Below the pieces are notes generated by a model, which did not search any database, was not told the DNA's origin, and saw only the letters and a program-made list of their open reading frames with translations. Shown here in pieces: positions 24,384-32,900 of a stretch of DNA of 64,000 nucleotides (position 1 is the first letter of the stretch; every line of letters starts with the position of its first letter). This DNA is from Castellaniella sp035707805. GTDB taxonomy: Bacteria; Pseudomonadota; Gammaproteobacteria; Burkholderiales; Burkholderiaceae_B. Both the position numbers and the translations under genes were made by a program. The stretch is taken from NCBI GenBank assembly GCA_035707805.1, contig DASSTS010000010.1, positions 1-64,000 on the forward strand, read 5' to 3'.

Positions 24384-25177
24384 TGTTTCGCAGCACCGCC
24401 TCCCACCACGCTCTGCCTCCCGCCGGCGCCCTGGCGCTGCGCGCGCTGTCGGCCGGCCTGCTGCTGTTGCTGGTCTGGCCCGGCAGCACGCTGGCGCAGG
24501 CCACCCTGCCCGCCCTGACCGCCACGCCCGGCCCCAACGGCACGGAGACCTGGTCGCTGAGCGTGCAGACGCTGGTCATGCTGACCATGCTGTCCTTCCT
24601 GCCGGCGGCGCTGCTGATGATGACGAGCTTCACCCGCATCATCATCGTGCTGGGGCTGCTGCGCAACGCGCTGGGCACCGGCGTGTCGCCACCCAACACC
24701 ATCCTGGTCGGTCTGGCGCTGTTCCTGACCTTCTTCACCATGTCGCCGGTCTTCGACCAGATCTACACCCAGGCCTATCAGCCGCTCAGCCAGGAGCAGA
24801 TCACGTTCCAGCAGGCCCTGGAACGCGGCGCCACGCCGCTGAAGACCTTCATGCTGCACCAGACGCGCGAGGCGGACCTCGCCATGTTCGCGGAGATGGC
24901 CAAGGTCGGCCCCCTGGACACCCCGGAAGCCACCCCCCTGCGGGTGCTGGTGCCCGCCTACGTCACCAGCGAGTTGAAGACCGCGTTCCAGATCGGCTTC
25001 ACCATCTTCATTCCCTTCCTCATCATCGACCTGGTGGTCGCCAGCCTGCTGATGGCCCTGGGTATGATGATGGTGCCGCCGGTGACCATTTCCCTGCCCT
25101 TCAAGCTCATGCTCTTCGTCCTGGCCGACGGCTGGCACCTGCTGCTGGGATCGCTGGCCCGCAGCTTCTACCAATGA
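24383..25177 (+). CDS. fliP: Flagellar export gate protein FliP
   Basis: Encodes 264 residues. A cleavable signal sequence (about residues 1-40, with LALRALSAGLLLLLVWPGSTLAQA) is followed by the four-helix core of FliP: VMLTMLSFLPAALLMMTSFTRIIIVL and the late TIFIPFLIIDLVVASLLMALGMMMVPP signature. FliP forms the pore of the export gate with FliQ and FliR. Immediately follows fliO and precedes fliQ by ten bases. Confidence 0.98.
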   Translation: MFRSTASHHALPPAGALALRALSAGLLLLLVWPGSTLAQATLPALTATPGPNGTETWSLSVQTLVMLTMLSFLPAALLMMTSFTRIIIVLGLLRNALGTGVSPPNTILVGLALFLTFFTMSPVFDQIYTQAYQPLSQEQITFQQALERGATPLKTFMLHQTREADLAMFAEMAKVGPLDTPEATPLRVLVPAYVTSELKTAFQIGFTIFIPFLIIDLVVASLLMALGMMMVPPVTISLPFKLMLFVLADGWHLLLGSLARSFYQ

Positions 25178-25187
25178 GAGGTTCCCC

Positions 25188-25457
25188 ATGACTCCGGAAG
25201 CCGTCATGTCCTTGACCTACCAGGCCCTGCGGGTAGCGCTGGTGATGGCGGGCCCGCTGCTGCTGGTCACGCTGCTGGTGGGCCTGCTGATCAGCATCTT
25301 CCAGGCCGCCACGCAGATCAACGAAATGACGCTGTCCTTCATCCCCAAGCTGCTGGCGGTGGGCGCGGCGCTGGTGCTGCTGGGGCCGTGGCTGATCACC
25401 ACCATGGTCGATTACATCCGCACCCTGCTGGACTCGATTCCCGGCCTGGCGAGCTGA
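25188..25457 (+). CDS. fliQ: Flagellar export gate protein FliQ
   Basis: Encodes 89 residues with two membrane helices, the usual size. The sequence LLVTLLVGLLISIFQAATQINEMTLSFIPKLLAVGAAL is the FliQ signature. Four copies of FliQ wrap the FliP-FliR core of the export gate. A GAGGTT ribosome site precedes the ATG at 25188. Lies between fliP and fliR in the standard order. Confidence 0.98.
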   Translation: MTPEAVMSLTYQALRVALVMAGPLLLVTLLVGLLISIFQAATQINEMTLSFIPKLLAVGAALVLLGPWLITTMVDYIRTLLDSIPGLAS

Positions 25458-25466
25458 TCCGCCCCC

Positions 25467-26252
25467 ATGATCGATTTCCAGCTCGATCAGCTCTACGCCT
25501 GGATCAGCGGCCTGCTCTGGCCGCTGTTCCGCATCGGCGGTCTGGTGGCCCTCGCGCCCGTGCTGGGCGAATCCAACATCCCCGTGCGGGTGAAGGTCGG
25601 CGTATCGGTCGTGCTCACGATCGTCGTCATGCCCCTCGTCGGCCCCGTGCCGGCCATCGCCCCGGCATCCTACGCGGGCCTGCTGATCGCCCTGCAGCAG
25701 GTGCTGATCGGCATGGCGCTGGGCCTGTGCATGCGGATGGTCTTTACCGCCACGATGATGGCGGGCGAATTCGTCGGCCTGCCCATGGGGCTGGCCTTTG
25801 CATCGTTCTTCGACCCGGCCACCGGCGCCAACACCGCGGTCCTGTCGCGCCTGATCAACCTGATCGCCCTGCTGATGTTCCTGGCGGTCAACGGCCACCT
25901 GCTGATGCTCGACGGCCTGGTGCGCACCTTCGACATCCTGCCCATCGGCGCCCACCTGCAGACCGACGGCTGGGGCGCGCTGCTGGACTGGAGCGGCCAG
26001 CTCTGGATCTCCGGCCTGCTGCTCGCCCTGCCCATCATCATCGTGCTGCTGACGATCAACCTGTCGCTGGGCATCCTGAACCGCACGGCGCAGCAGCTGT
26101 CGGTCTTCGCGGTGGGTTTTCCGATTTCCCTGACCACCGGCCTGATCATGCTGGCCATCGTCATTCCGCAAAGCCATGACTTCCTGACCCGCCTGTTCGA
26201 GGCGGGCTACCAGGCCATGGCTCGGATCGCCCGCAGCCTGGCCGGGCTGTAG
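25467..26252 (+). CDS. fliR: Flagellar export gate protein FliR
   Basis: Encodes 261 residues with about six hydrophobic segments. Typical FliR features are LYAWISGLLWPLFRIGGLVALAPVLGE at the N-terminus and the LFLAVNGHLLML-like stretch near residue 135. It closes the FliP5-FliQ4-FliR1 gate. It is the last gene of the fliF-fliR run; flhB and flhA are not in the window. Its end is only four bases from the convergent lipoprotein gene, and no terminator hairpin is visible. Confidence 0.97.
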   Translation: MIDFQLDQLYAWISGLLWPLFRIGGLVALAPVLGESNIPVRVKVGVSVVLTIVVMPLVGPVPAIAPASYAGLLIALQQVLIGMALGLCMRMVFTATMMAGEFVGLPMGLAFASFFDPATGANTAVLSRLINLIALLMFLAVNGHLLMLDGLVRTFDILPIGAHLQTDGWGALLDWSGQLWISGLLLALPIIIVLLTINLSLGILNRTAQQLSVFAVGFPISLTTGLIMLAIVIPQSHDFLTRLFEAGYQAMARIARSLAGL

Positions 26253-26256
26253 CGGT

Positions 26257-26871
26257 TCAGCGGCCCGCCGGGGACAAGGGGTAGGTCACACCCGGCACGA
26301 CCTTGGAACCCGCCGGCAGCAGGGGTTGCGCGCCCGCGGCCGGCGCCGCCGTCGTGGACAGCGGTGGCGGCGGCGGCACCGGAATGGGGCCGGCCGGCTC
26401 GCCATTGCCCGGAATGACGATCATCCCATCATCCTGCGTCGGCGGCGCGTTCACGGCGCCGGATGAGGCCGCCGCGGCGGGCGGATGCTGCCGGGCGGCC
26501 TCGCGATCGGCCTGCTCGGCGGTGCGGGGGCGGTGCTGCAGCGGCAGGTTCACGCCGTTTTCCATGCGCTGGAACGTGCCGTCCGGCCCGAAGCGCAGCC
26601 AGACCTCCTGCCGCGCATACACCGCATCGGTCGCCAGCGTGCCCTTGTAGGCCCAGCGGGCCAGCACCGTATCGCCCTGCTGCCAGACATCGGTGGGCTG
26701 GGCGCCCAGGTCCTCCGAGGCCTGGGCCAGCGTGGTGCGGCCGACCACGATGCGATCCAGGCCGGACGTGTTCAGGCCGTTGCCGGTGACGGTGCAGCCG
26801 GCCAGCAGCGCCGCGGCGGCGGCCGCCACGGCCAGCCGGCGCCAGCGCCGGGCGATTGAGATGCTTGGCAT
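26257..26871 (-). CDS. BamE/SmpA-like lipoprotein with Pro/Ala-rich tail
   Basis: Encodes 204 residues. A signal peptide ends in the lipobox LLAGC with the lipidated Cys at residue 26. The following 80 residues (LDRIVVGRTTLAQASEDLGAQPTDVWQQGDTVLARWAY, then EVWLRFGPDGTFQRMENG) resemble the compact alpha-beta fold of SmpA/OmlA/BamE-type outer-membrane lipoproteins. The rest is an unusual proline- and alanine-rich tail. The true BamE is usually encoded elsewhere, near fur, so this is more likely a paralogue of unknown role. It sits three bases after the chemoreceptor gene on the same strand and may be cotranscribed with it. Confidence 0.6.
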   Translation of the reverse strand: MPSISIARRWRRLAVAAAAAALLAGCTVTGNGLNTSGLDRIVVGRTTLAQASEDLGAQPTDVWQQGDTVLARWAYKGTLATDAVYARQEVWLRFGPDGTFQRMENGVNLPLQHRPRTAEQADREAARQHPPAAAASSGAVNAPPTQDDGMIVIPGNGEPAGPIPVPPPPPLSTTAAPAAGAQPLLPAGSKVVPGVTYPLSPAGR

Positions 26872-26873
26872 GT

Positions 26874-28727
26874 TCAGAATTCCTCCCAGTCTTCCGTATC
26901 CGAAGTGATCATTGCAGGTCCGCCGGCCCGCGCAGGCGCGAGGCGCCGCGATGGCGCCGGCCGGGGGGCGGGAGCCCGTGCGTCCGGCGTACCTGGCGCG
27001 CCTGGTGCATCCGCCGCGGCGGGCGCGGACGGCCGTTCGCCGCGGGACGGCGCGGCGGCGCCCGCCGGCAGCAGCCGCGCGCCGGGCGCGGGCGTCGCGG
27101 TCCCCGGCAAGGCCTCGCCGAGCGTGCCGGTGAGGATGCCCCCGTCTTCGCCGGCCGGATCGGCCTGGACCGCGGCCAGCGCCGCCTGTTCGCTCAGCTG
27201 GAACACCGCCAGGGACTGGCCGATCTCCGCGGCCAGCGTCTCCAGCGAGCCGGCCGCCGTCGCGGCCTGTTGCACCAGCAAGGCATTCTGCTGCGTCACC
27301 GAATCCATCTGGGCGACCGCCAGATTGATCTGGTCGATGCCCGAGGACTGCTCCACCGTCGCGGCGGTGATCTCGCTCATGATGTCGGAGACGCGCGTCA
27401 CGGCCTCGACGATCTCGCGCATGGTCTCGCCCGCGCGGTTGACCTGCGCCGAGCCGGCCTGGACCCGGCCCACCGAATCCTCGATCAGGCCCTTGATCTC
27501 CTTGGCGGCGCCAGCGCTGCGCTGCGCCAGGGCGCGGACCTCGGCGGCGACCACGGCAAAGCCGCGGCCTTGTTCGCCGGCGCGGGCGGCCTCGACGGCG
27601 GCGTTCAGTGCCAGGATGTTGGTCTGGAAGGCGATGGAATCGATCACGCCGATGATGTCCACGATCTGCTGCGACTGCGTGTTGATCTCGCCCATGGTGC
27701 CGACCAGTTGGGTGACCAGCGAGCCGCCGTTGGTCGCCGTCTGCGTGGCCGAGGCCGCCAGGTTGTTGGCCTGCTGCGCGTTGTCGGCGTTCTGGCGCAC
27801 GGTGGCCGTGATCTGTTCCATGGTGGCGGCGGTTTCGGTCAGCGAGCTGGCTTGTTCTTCGGTGCGCGCGGACAGGTCGAGATTGCCGGTGGTGATCTGG
27901 GCCGCCGCGGTGGCGATGGAGACCGCGCCGCTGCGCAATTCGCTGACCGTGTCGTGCAGGCCTTGCGACATGCGCTGCAGGGCGCGTTCGAGCTCGGTGA
28001 TTTCGTCCCTGCCCTGCGGCTGGATCTGCCGGCTGAGGTCGCGGCTGGCGACGGACTGCGCCAGCGTGACGGTGGACCGCAGCGGGCCGGTGATCGAGCG
28101 GGTGACGCGCCAGGCGAACAGCAAGCCGAGCACCACCGCCAGGAGGGTGGTGACGGCAGCCGTCGCCATGCCGGTCTGGTTGCTGCTGTCGAGTTCCTGG
28201 GCGTTGCGGTCGATCAGGCTTTTCTGGTAGGCGAGCAGGGCGCTGACGCTGCCCACGTAGGCGTCCAGGTAGCCGGCCATGTCATGGTCGTAGAACTGCC
28301 GGGCCGCCGCCTGCTTGCCGGATTCCTGGTTCTTGATGGCCGCCGCGCGCGCCTGCGTGTATTCGGCGCGCTTCTTTTGCACGACGTCGAAGAGCTTGCG
28401 GGCTTCCGGATCGTTGATGCTGGCGTCCACCTGCTTCTGCAGCTGGGAGATGCGCGCGCTGGTGGCGGTCATGTCCTTCTTGATCGCTGCGGCCAGCTCC
28501 GGATTGTCGGTGCGGGAGACCGTGGTGGTGCGCAAGGCGTTCATGGCCGTGTTCTTTTCCCACTCGGAGATCAGCCGCTCGGTCTTCAGCCGCGTGTCGG
28601 TGATGCCGCGCATCAGGTCGCTGCTGTCCTGCATCCGCCAGATGCTGACGGCCGCGATGATGAGCAGCAGGAGGATGATCAGACTGAAGCCAAGGGTCAA
28701 CCGGGTGGCGATTTTGAGCGTGCGCAT
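26874..28727 (-). CDS. Methyl-accepting chemotaxis protein with C-terminal CheR-binding peptide
   Basis: Encodes 617 residues. Membrane helices lie at about residues 10-30 (LTLGFSLIILLLLIIAAVSIW) and 188-208, and the intervening periplasmic region of about 155 residues looks like a four-helix-bundle sensor. HAMP follows, then the signalling tip (IDSIAFQTNILALNAAV) near residue 360. The last five residues are DWEEF at the end of a Pro/Ala linker, equivalent to the NWETF pentapeptide that tethers CheR and CheB, so this is probably a high-abundance, fully adapting receptor. A FliA-type promoter lies about 30 bases upstream of the ATG. Ligand unknown. Confidence 0.95.
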   Translation of the reverse strand: MRTLKIATRLTLGFSLIILLLLIIAAVSIWRMQDSSDLMRGITDTRLKTERLISEWEKNTAMNALRTTTVSRTDNPELAAAIKKDMTATSARISQLQKQVDASINDPEARKLFDVVQKKRAEYTQARAAAIKNQESGKQAAARQFYDHDMAGYLDAYVGSVSALLAYQKSLIDRNAQELDSSNQTGMATAAVTTLLAVVLGLLFAWRVTRSITGPLRSTVTLAQSVASRDLSRQIQPQGRDEITELERALQRMSQGLHDTVSELRSGAVSIATAAAQITTGNLDLSARTEEQASSLTETAATMEQITATVRQNADNAQQANNLAASATQTATNGGSLVTQLVGTMGEINTQSQQIVDIIGVIDSIAFQTNILALNAAVEAARAGEQGRGFAVVAAEVRALAQRSAGAAKEIKGLIEDSVGRVQAGSAQVNRAGETMREIVEAVTRVSDIMSEITAATVEQSSGIDQINLAVAQMDSVTQQNALLVQQAATAAGSLETLAAEIGQSLAVFQLSEQAALAAVQADPAGEDGGILTGTLGEALPGTATPAPGARLLPAGAAAPSRGERPSAPAAADAPGAPGTPDARAPAPRPAPSRRLAPARAGGPAMITSDTEDWEEF

Positions 28728-28757
28728 GGGAATCCCTCGTGCGGGTGGAAGCGTGCC

Positions 28758-28784
28758 GGTTCGGCGATGAAAGTCCAGGCTTTA
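28758..28784 (-). promoter_or_regulatory. Sigma-28 (FliA) promoter of the chemoreceptor gene
   Basis: On the minus strand TAAAGCCT, an 11-base spacer and GCCGAACC match the FliA consensus TAAAGTTT-N11-GCCGATAA at its most conserved positions and with exact spacing. The receptor ATG follows some 30 bases downstream with a GAGGG ribosome site. It supports membership of this receptor in the late flagellar regulon. Confidence 0.75.
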
Positions 28785-28889
28785 AACATTCTGTCTTAAA
28801 TAGCTGACTTCGCCCACATTTTATCGGAGAGCGGGGGTGGCATAATCCGCCTGGCAAGCCACTTTTCACCGACCATATCGTCCTATTCC

Positions 28890-29447
28890 ATGTCCTGCCT
28901 GATCGAAATCACCGAAACCGACGGCCTGCACATCGCCCTGGCCTATGCGACCGCGGACAACCTGGCGGGGCGGCCCGTGTACGCGCCGGGGGCGCGCTGC
29001 GCGCTGCGCCCCGAGGCGGCGGACTGCCTGCGCCGCGCGGCCCGGGCGGCCCGGCGCGCCGGCCTGGGACTGCTCGTGTACGACGCGTACCGCCCGGCGG
29101 CCGCGCAGGCAGTGTTCTGGCGCGCCTTGCCCGACCCCCGCTACGTGGCCGATGCCGCGCAGGGCTCGAACCACACGCGCGGCGTCGCGGTGGACGTCGG
29201 CCTGCTGGACGCGACGGGCGCGGCGCTCGACATGGGGACCGCGTTCGACGCGATGTGCGACCAGTCGCATCACGACCGGGACGATCTGCCGGCCGCGGCC
29301 CAGCACAACCGCCACCTGCTGCTGGGCATCATGCTGCAGGCCGGATTCCGTTCCATTCCGACGGAATGGTGGCACTACGAATTGCCCGATGCGCACGAAT
29401 ATGTTTTATTGCCGGAGAACGACATGGTTCGTGTGATCACGGACTGA
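28890..29447 (+). CDS. ddpX: D-alanyl-D-alanine dipeptidase (VanX/DdpX family)
   Basis: Encodes 185 residues with no signal peptide, so a cytoplasmic enzyme. The zinc-site motif SNHTRGVAVDVGL (SxHxxGxAxD, about residues 93-105) and the catalytic-plus-ligand motif EWWHYEL (near residues 158-164) are intact. DdpX hydrolyses D-Ala-D-Ala released in peptidoglycan turnover. The next five genes encode a dipeptide-type ABC importer, the same association as the Escherichia coli ddpXABCDF operon. Nothing here suggests vancomycin resistance (no vanH or vanA). Divergent from the chemoreceptor gene, 162 bases away. Confidence 0.88.
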   Translation: MSCLIEITETDGLHIALAYATADNLAGRPVYAPGARCALRPEAADCLRRAARAARRAGLGLLVYDAYRPAAAQAVFWRALPDPRYVADAAQGSNHTRGVAVDVGLLDATGAALDMGTAFDAMCDQSHHDRDDLPAAAQHNRHLLLGIMLQAGFRSIPTEWWHYELPDAHEYVLLPENDMVRVITD

Positions 29448-29475
29448 AACCCATGTTCCACTGGACGGAGGTTGT

Positions 29476-31041
29476 ATGCAATCCATGATGCAGACCGGGC
29501 TGCGCCGCGCCCTGATGGCGGCAGCGCTGGGAATCGGCGCCTGTGCCTGGGCGGGCGGGGCCTGGGCAGCGGCGCCCGCCGACACCCTGGTCATCGGCAA
29601 GCCCGCCGATCCCCAGACCCTGGATCCCGCCGTGACCATCGACAACAACGACTGGACGGTCACCTATCCGGCCTATCAGCGTCTGATGCGCTACAAGCAG
29701 GCCGATGGCAAGGGCTCGACCGAGGTCGAGGGCGACCTGGCAGACCACTGGGAGGCCTCGTCCGACAACCTGGTCTGGACCTTCCATCTGCGCGACGGCC
29801 AGCAGTTCGCCGACGGCGCGCCGGTCGATGCGCAGGCGGTGAAACTGTCCTTCGAGCGGCTGCTCGCCAAGAAACAAGGCCCCTCCGAGGCCTTTCCCGC
29901 CGACATGACGATCGACGCCGTGGATGCGCAGACGGTGCGCTTCACGCTGAAAAAGCCGTTCGCGCCTTTCCTCTACACCCTGGCCAACAACGGCGCTTCC
30001 ATCGTCAATCCCAAGGCCATGCAGCGCGCCGATGCCGATGCCTGGCTGTCGGGCCATACGGCGGGCTCCGGCCCCTACCAGCTGGTGTCCTGGCAAAAGG
30101 GCCAGTCCCTGGTGCTGGAGCGCAATCCCCATTACGCGGGCTCGAAGAAACCCACGCTGGACAAGTTCGTGGTGAAGATCGTCCCGGAATCCTCCGCGCG
30201 CCGCCTGCAGCTCCAGAAGGGCGACCTGGACGTGGCCGAGGAGCTTCCGGTGGACCAGCTCCAGGCGCTCAAGAAGGATTCCGCCGTGCGGGTGGCTGAA
30301 TTCCCCTCGCTGCGCGTCACCTACCTGTACCTGAACAACGCCAAGGGCCCGCTGCAGAACGTCGATCTGCGCCGCGCCGTGGTCGATGCGCTGGATTACC
30401 AGGGCATCGTCGACGGCATCATGATGGGCCAGGCCAAGCAGATGCGCGGCCCGATCCCCGAAGGCATGTGGGGCCACGACGCCGACCTGCCGCAGCCCAA
30501 GCAGGACGTGGCGGCCGCCAAGGCGCTGGTCAAGCAGGCGGGCGGCGTCAAGACGCCCTTGCTGCTGCGCTATTCGACTCAGGATCCGGCCTGGGAGCCC
30601 ATCGCCCTGACGACCCAGGCCAACCTGGCCGCCATCGGGGTGCCGGTCAAGCTCGAGAAACTGGCCAACGCCACGCTGCGCGAGAACCTGGGCAAGGGCA
30701 ATTTCGACATCTCCATCGGCAACTGGAGCCCCGATTTCGCCGATCCGTACATGTTCACCAGCTACTGGTTCGATTCGGACAAGAAAGGCCTGGCGGGCAA
30801 CCGCTCCTTCTATTCCAATCCGCAGGTCGACGAATGGCTGCGCCAGGCGGCCACGCTCAGCGACCAGGGACAGCGCGTCGCCCTGTACAAGAAGGTCCAG
30901 GAGCAGGTCGTGAAGGACGCCGCCTACGCCTACCTGTACCAGAAGAACTACCAGGTCGGGCTCGGGGCAGCCGTCCACGGCTTCGTCTTCAATCCCATGC
31001 TGGAACGCGTCTTCAATGTCGCCGACATGACGAAGAAGTAG
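29476..31041 (+). CDS. ddpA: Dipeptide ABC transporter, periplasmic binding protein
   Basis: Encodes 521 residues. A signal peptide covers roughly residues 1-31 (alanine-rich, ending near WAAAP). The mature part is a family 5 solute-binding protein: ADTLVIGKPADPQTLDPAVTIDN near the N-terminus, and a DLRRAVVDALDYQGIVDG helix near residue 300. Such proteins capture peptides or nickel/opines in the periplasm; the neighbouring D-Ala-D-Ala dipeptidase argues for D-Ala-D-Ala or murein peptides. It starts 28 bases after ddpX with a GGAGG ribosome site. Confidence 0.85.
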   Translation: MQSMMQTGLRRALMAAALGIGACAWAGGAWAAAPADTLVIGKPADPQTLDPAVTIDNNDWTVTYPAYQRLMRYKQADGKGSTEVEGDLADHWEASSDNLVWTFHLRDGQQFADGAPVDAQAVKLSFERLLAKKQGPSEAFPADMTIDAVDAQTVRFTLKKPFAPFLYTLANNGASIVNPKAMQRADADAWLSGHTAGSGPYQLVSWQKGQSLVLERNPHYAGSKKPTLDKFVVKIVPESSARRLQLQKGDLDVAEELPVDQLQALKKDSAVRVAEFPSLRVTYLYLNNAKGPLQNVDLRRAVVDALDYQGIVDGIMMGQAKQMRGPIPEGMWGHDADLPQPKQDVAAAKALVKQAGGVKTPLLLRYSTQDPAWEPIALTTQANLAAIGVPVKLEKLANATLRENLGKGNFDISIGNWSPDFADPYMFTSYWFDSDKKGLAGNRSFYSNPQVDEWLRQAATLSDQGQRVALYKKVQEQVVKDAAYAYLYQKNYQVGLGAAVHGFVFNPMLERVFNVADMTKK

Positions 31042-31047
31042 CGGCTG

Positions 31048-32070
31048 ATGGGCATGTCGTGGCTGTCCGTGGTTCGCCGCCGCCTGGCGAGCCTGGTGCT
31101 GGTGGTGGTGGGGGTGTCCCTCATCACGTTCGCCATCTCCCACCTGGTGCCGGGTGATCCCGCCCGGCTGGTGGCGGGCGACCGCGCCACGCCCGAGATC
31201 GTCGCCCACATCCGCTCGCAACTCGGCCTGGACCTGCCCCTGCCGCAACAGTACCTGCGCTACATGGGGCAGTTGCTGCACGGCGACCTGGGCACTTCGA
31301 TCCGCACCCACCGGCCGGTGATCGACGACATCGCCGCCTTTTTTCCCGCGACGCTCGAGCTGGCGCTGGTGGCGCTGATCCTGGCCACCGTGGCCGGCAT
31401 CCCCCTGGGGGTGCTCTCGGCGGTGTACCGCAACCGCTGGATCGACCACGGCGCCCGCACGCTGGCGGTGGCCGGCATTTCGACGCCGGCCTTCTGGCTG
31501 GGTCTCGGGCTGATCGTGATCTTCTACGGCAAGCTCGGCTGGTTTCCGGGCGGCGGGCGCCTCGACCAGGGCATGGCGCCGCCCCCCCACCTGACCGGCC
31601 TGTACCTGATCGACGCGGCCGTGGCCGGCGACTGGACGGTCTGGCGCAGCGCGCTGCGCCACATGGTGCTGCCGGCTCTGACCCTGGGATTCGTGCACCT
31701 GGGCGTGGTGGCCCGGCAGGTGCGTTCGTCCATGCTCGAACAGCTGGGCGAGGATTACATCCGCACCGCGCGGGCCTACGGCCTGTCGCCCTGGACCGTG
31801 GTGGTGCGCCATGCCTTGCCCAATGCGCTGATCCCCTCGGTGACGGTCCTGGGGCTGGCCCTGGGCGACCTGCTGTACGGGGCGGTGTTGACCGAGACCG
31901 TGTTCGGCTGGCCGGGCATGGGGGCCTATGTGGTGGACTCGATCCAGGCGCTCGATTTCCCGGCGGTGATGGGGTTCGCGGTGGTGGTCTCGTTTGCCTA
32001 TGTGGTGCTGAATCTGCTGGTGGACCTGCTGTACCGGCGCCTGGATCCCCGCATCACGGAGGTCGGATGA
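31048..32070 (+). CDS. ddpB: Dipeptide ABC transporter permease (DppB type)
   Basis: Encodes 340 residues with about six membrane helices. The N-terminus (RRLASLVLVVVGVSLITFAISHLVPGDPA) is the standard DppB/OppB start. The EAA-loop region that docks to the ATPase, DYIRTARAYGLSPWTVVVRHALPNALIPSVTVLGL, is near residue 235. Begins six bases after the binding-protein gene and overlaps the next permease by four (ATGA). Confidence 0.92.
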   Translation: MGMSWLSVVRRRLASLVLVVVGVSLITFAISHLVPGDPARLVAGDRATPEIVAHIRSQLGLDLPLPQQYLRYMGQLLHGDLGTSIRTHRPVIDDIAAFFPATLELALVALILATVAGIPLGVLSAVYRNRWIDHGARTLAVAGISTPAFWLGLGLIVIFYGKLGWFPGGGRLDQGMAPPPHLTGLYLIDAAVAGDWTVWRSALRHMVLPALTLGFVHLGVVARQVRSSMLEQLGEDYIRTARAYGLSPWTVVVRHALPNALIPSVTVLGLALGDLLYGAVLTETVFGWPGMGAYVVDSIQALDFPAVMGFAVVVSFAYVVLNLLVDLLYRRLDPRITEVG

Positions 32071-32900
32071 GGTTTTTTCTCTACCAGCTGCGCCGCAGTC
32101 CGCTGATGCTGCTGGGGCTGGCCATCCTGGCGGTGGTGGGCCTTGCCGTGGCCGGCGCGGGCTGGGTGGCCCCCCATGATCCGGAAAAACTGGATCTGGT
32201 GCATCGCCTGGCGGCGCCCTCGATGCAGCACTGGTTCGGGACGGACGAGGTCGGGCGCGACATTTTCAGCCGCGTGCTGTACGGCGGGCGGCAGTCCATC
32301 GGCGTGGGCCTCTTCGTGGCGGCGTGCGCCAGCCTGGTCGGCGCCGTGATCGGCTGCTTCTCGGGGATACTGGGCGGCCGCGTCGACGGCCTGATCATGC
32401 GGTGCATGGACGTCGTGCTGTCGGTGCCCTCGCTGGTGCTCATCATGGCGCTGGCCGCCGCGCTGGGGCCCAGCCTGTTCAACGCCATGCTGGCGATCAC
32501 GCTGGTGCGCATTCCCTTCTACGTGCGGCTTGCCCGCGGACAGACCCTGGGCATCCGCGAGATGGCCTACGTCAAGGCCGCCTGGACCTTCGGCGCCAGC
32601 CGGCGGCACGTGGTGCGCTGGCACGTGGTGCGCAACGCCGCCTCGCCCATCATCGTGCAGGCGACGCTGGACATCGGCGGGGCGATCCTGATGGCGGCGG
32701 CCCTGGGCTTCATCGGCCTGGGCGCCCAGCAGCCCACCGCCGAATGGGGCGCCATGGTGGCCACGGGCCGCAATTTCCTGCTGGACCAGTGGTGGTACAC
32801 CGTCACGCCTGGCTGCGCCATCCTGGTCACGGCACTGGCCTGCAATCTGGTGGGCGACGGGGTGCGCGACATGCTCGATCCGAAGTCGAGGGCGAAATGA
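32067..32900 (+). CDS. ddpC: Dipeptide ABC transporter permease (DppC type)
   Basis: Encodes 277 residues. The N-terminus (LRRSPLMLLGLAILAVVGLAVAGAGWVAPHDP) and HWFGTDEVGRDIFSRVLYGGR are characteristic of DppC/OppC. The EAA loop appears as EMAYVKAAWTFGASRRHVVRWHVVRNAASPIIV near residue 165. It pairs with the preceding permease to form the membrane channel. Overlaps the neighbouring genes on both sides by four bases. Confidence 0.92.
   Translation: MRFFLYQLRRSPLMLLGLAILAVVGLAVAGAGWVAPHDPEKLDLVHRLAAPSMQHWFGTDEVGRDIFSRVLYGGRQSIGVGLFVAACASLVGAVIGCFSGILGGRVDGLIMRCMDVVLSVPSLVLIMALAAALGPSLFNAMLAITLVRIPFYVRLARGQTLGIREMAYVKAAWTFGASRRHVVRWHVVRNAASPIIVQATLDIGGAILMAAALGFIGLGAQQPTAEWGAMVATGRNFLLDQWWYTVTPGCAILVTALACNLVGDGVRDMLDPKSRAK

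Noticed and set aside
28890..29447. Vancomycin-resistance gene
   Set aside because: The VanX-type dipeptidase stands with a peptide importer and without vanH, vanA or vanRS; this is the ddp salvage arrangement.
29437..31812. A 791-codon open frame opposite ddpA and ddpB
   Set aside because: Antisense shadow of two well-recognised transporter genes.
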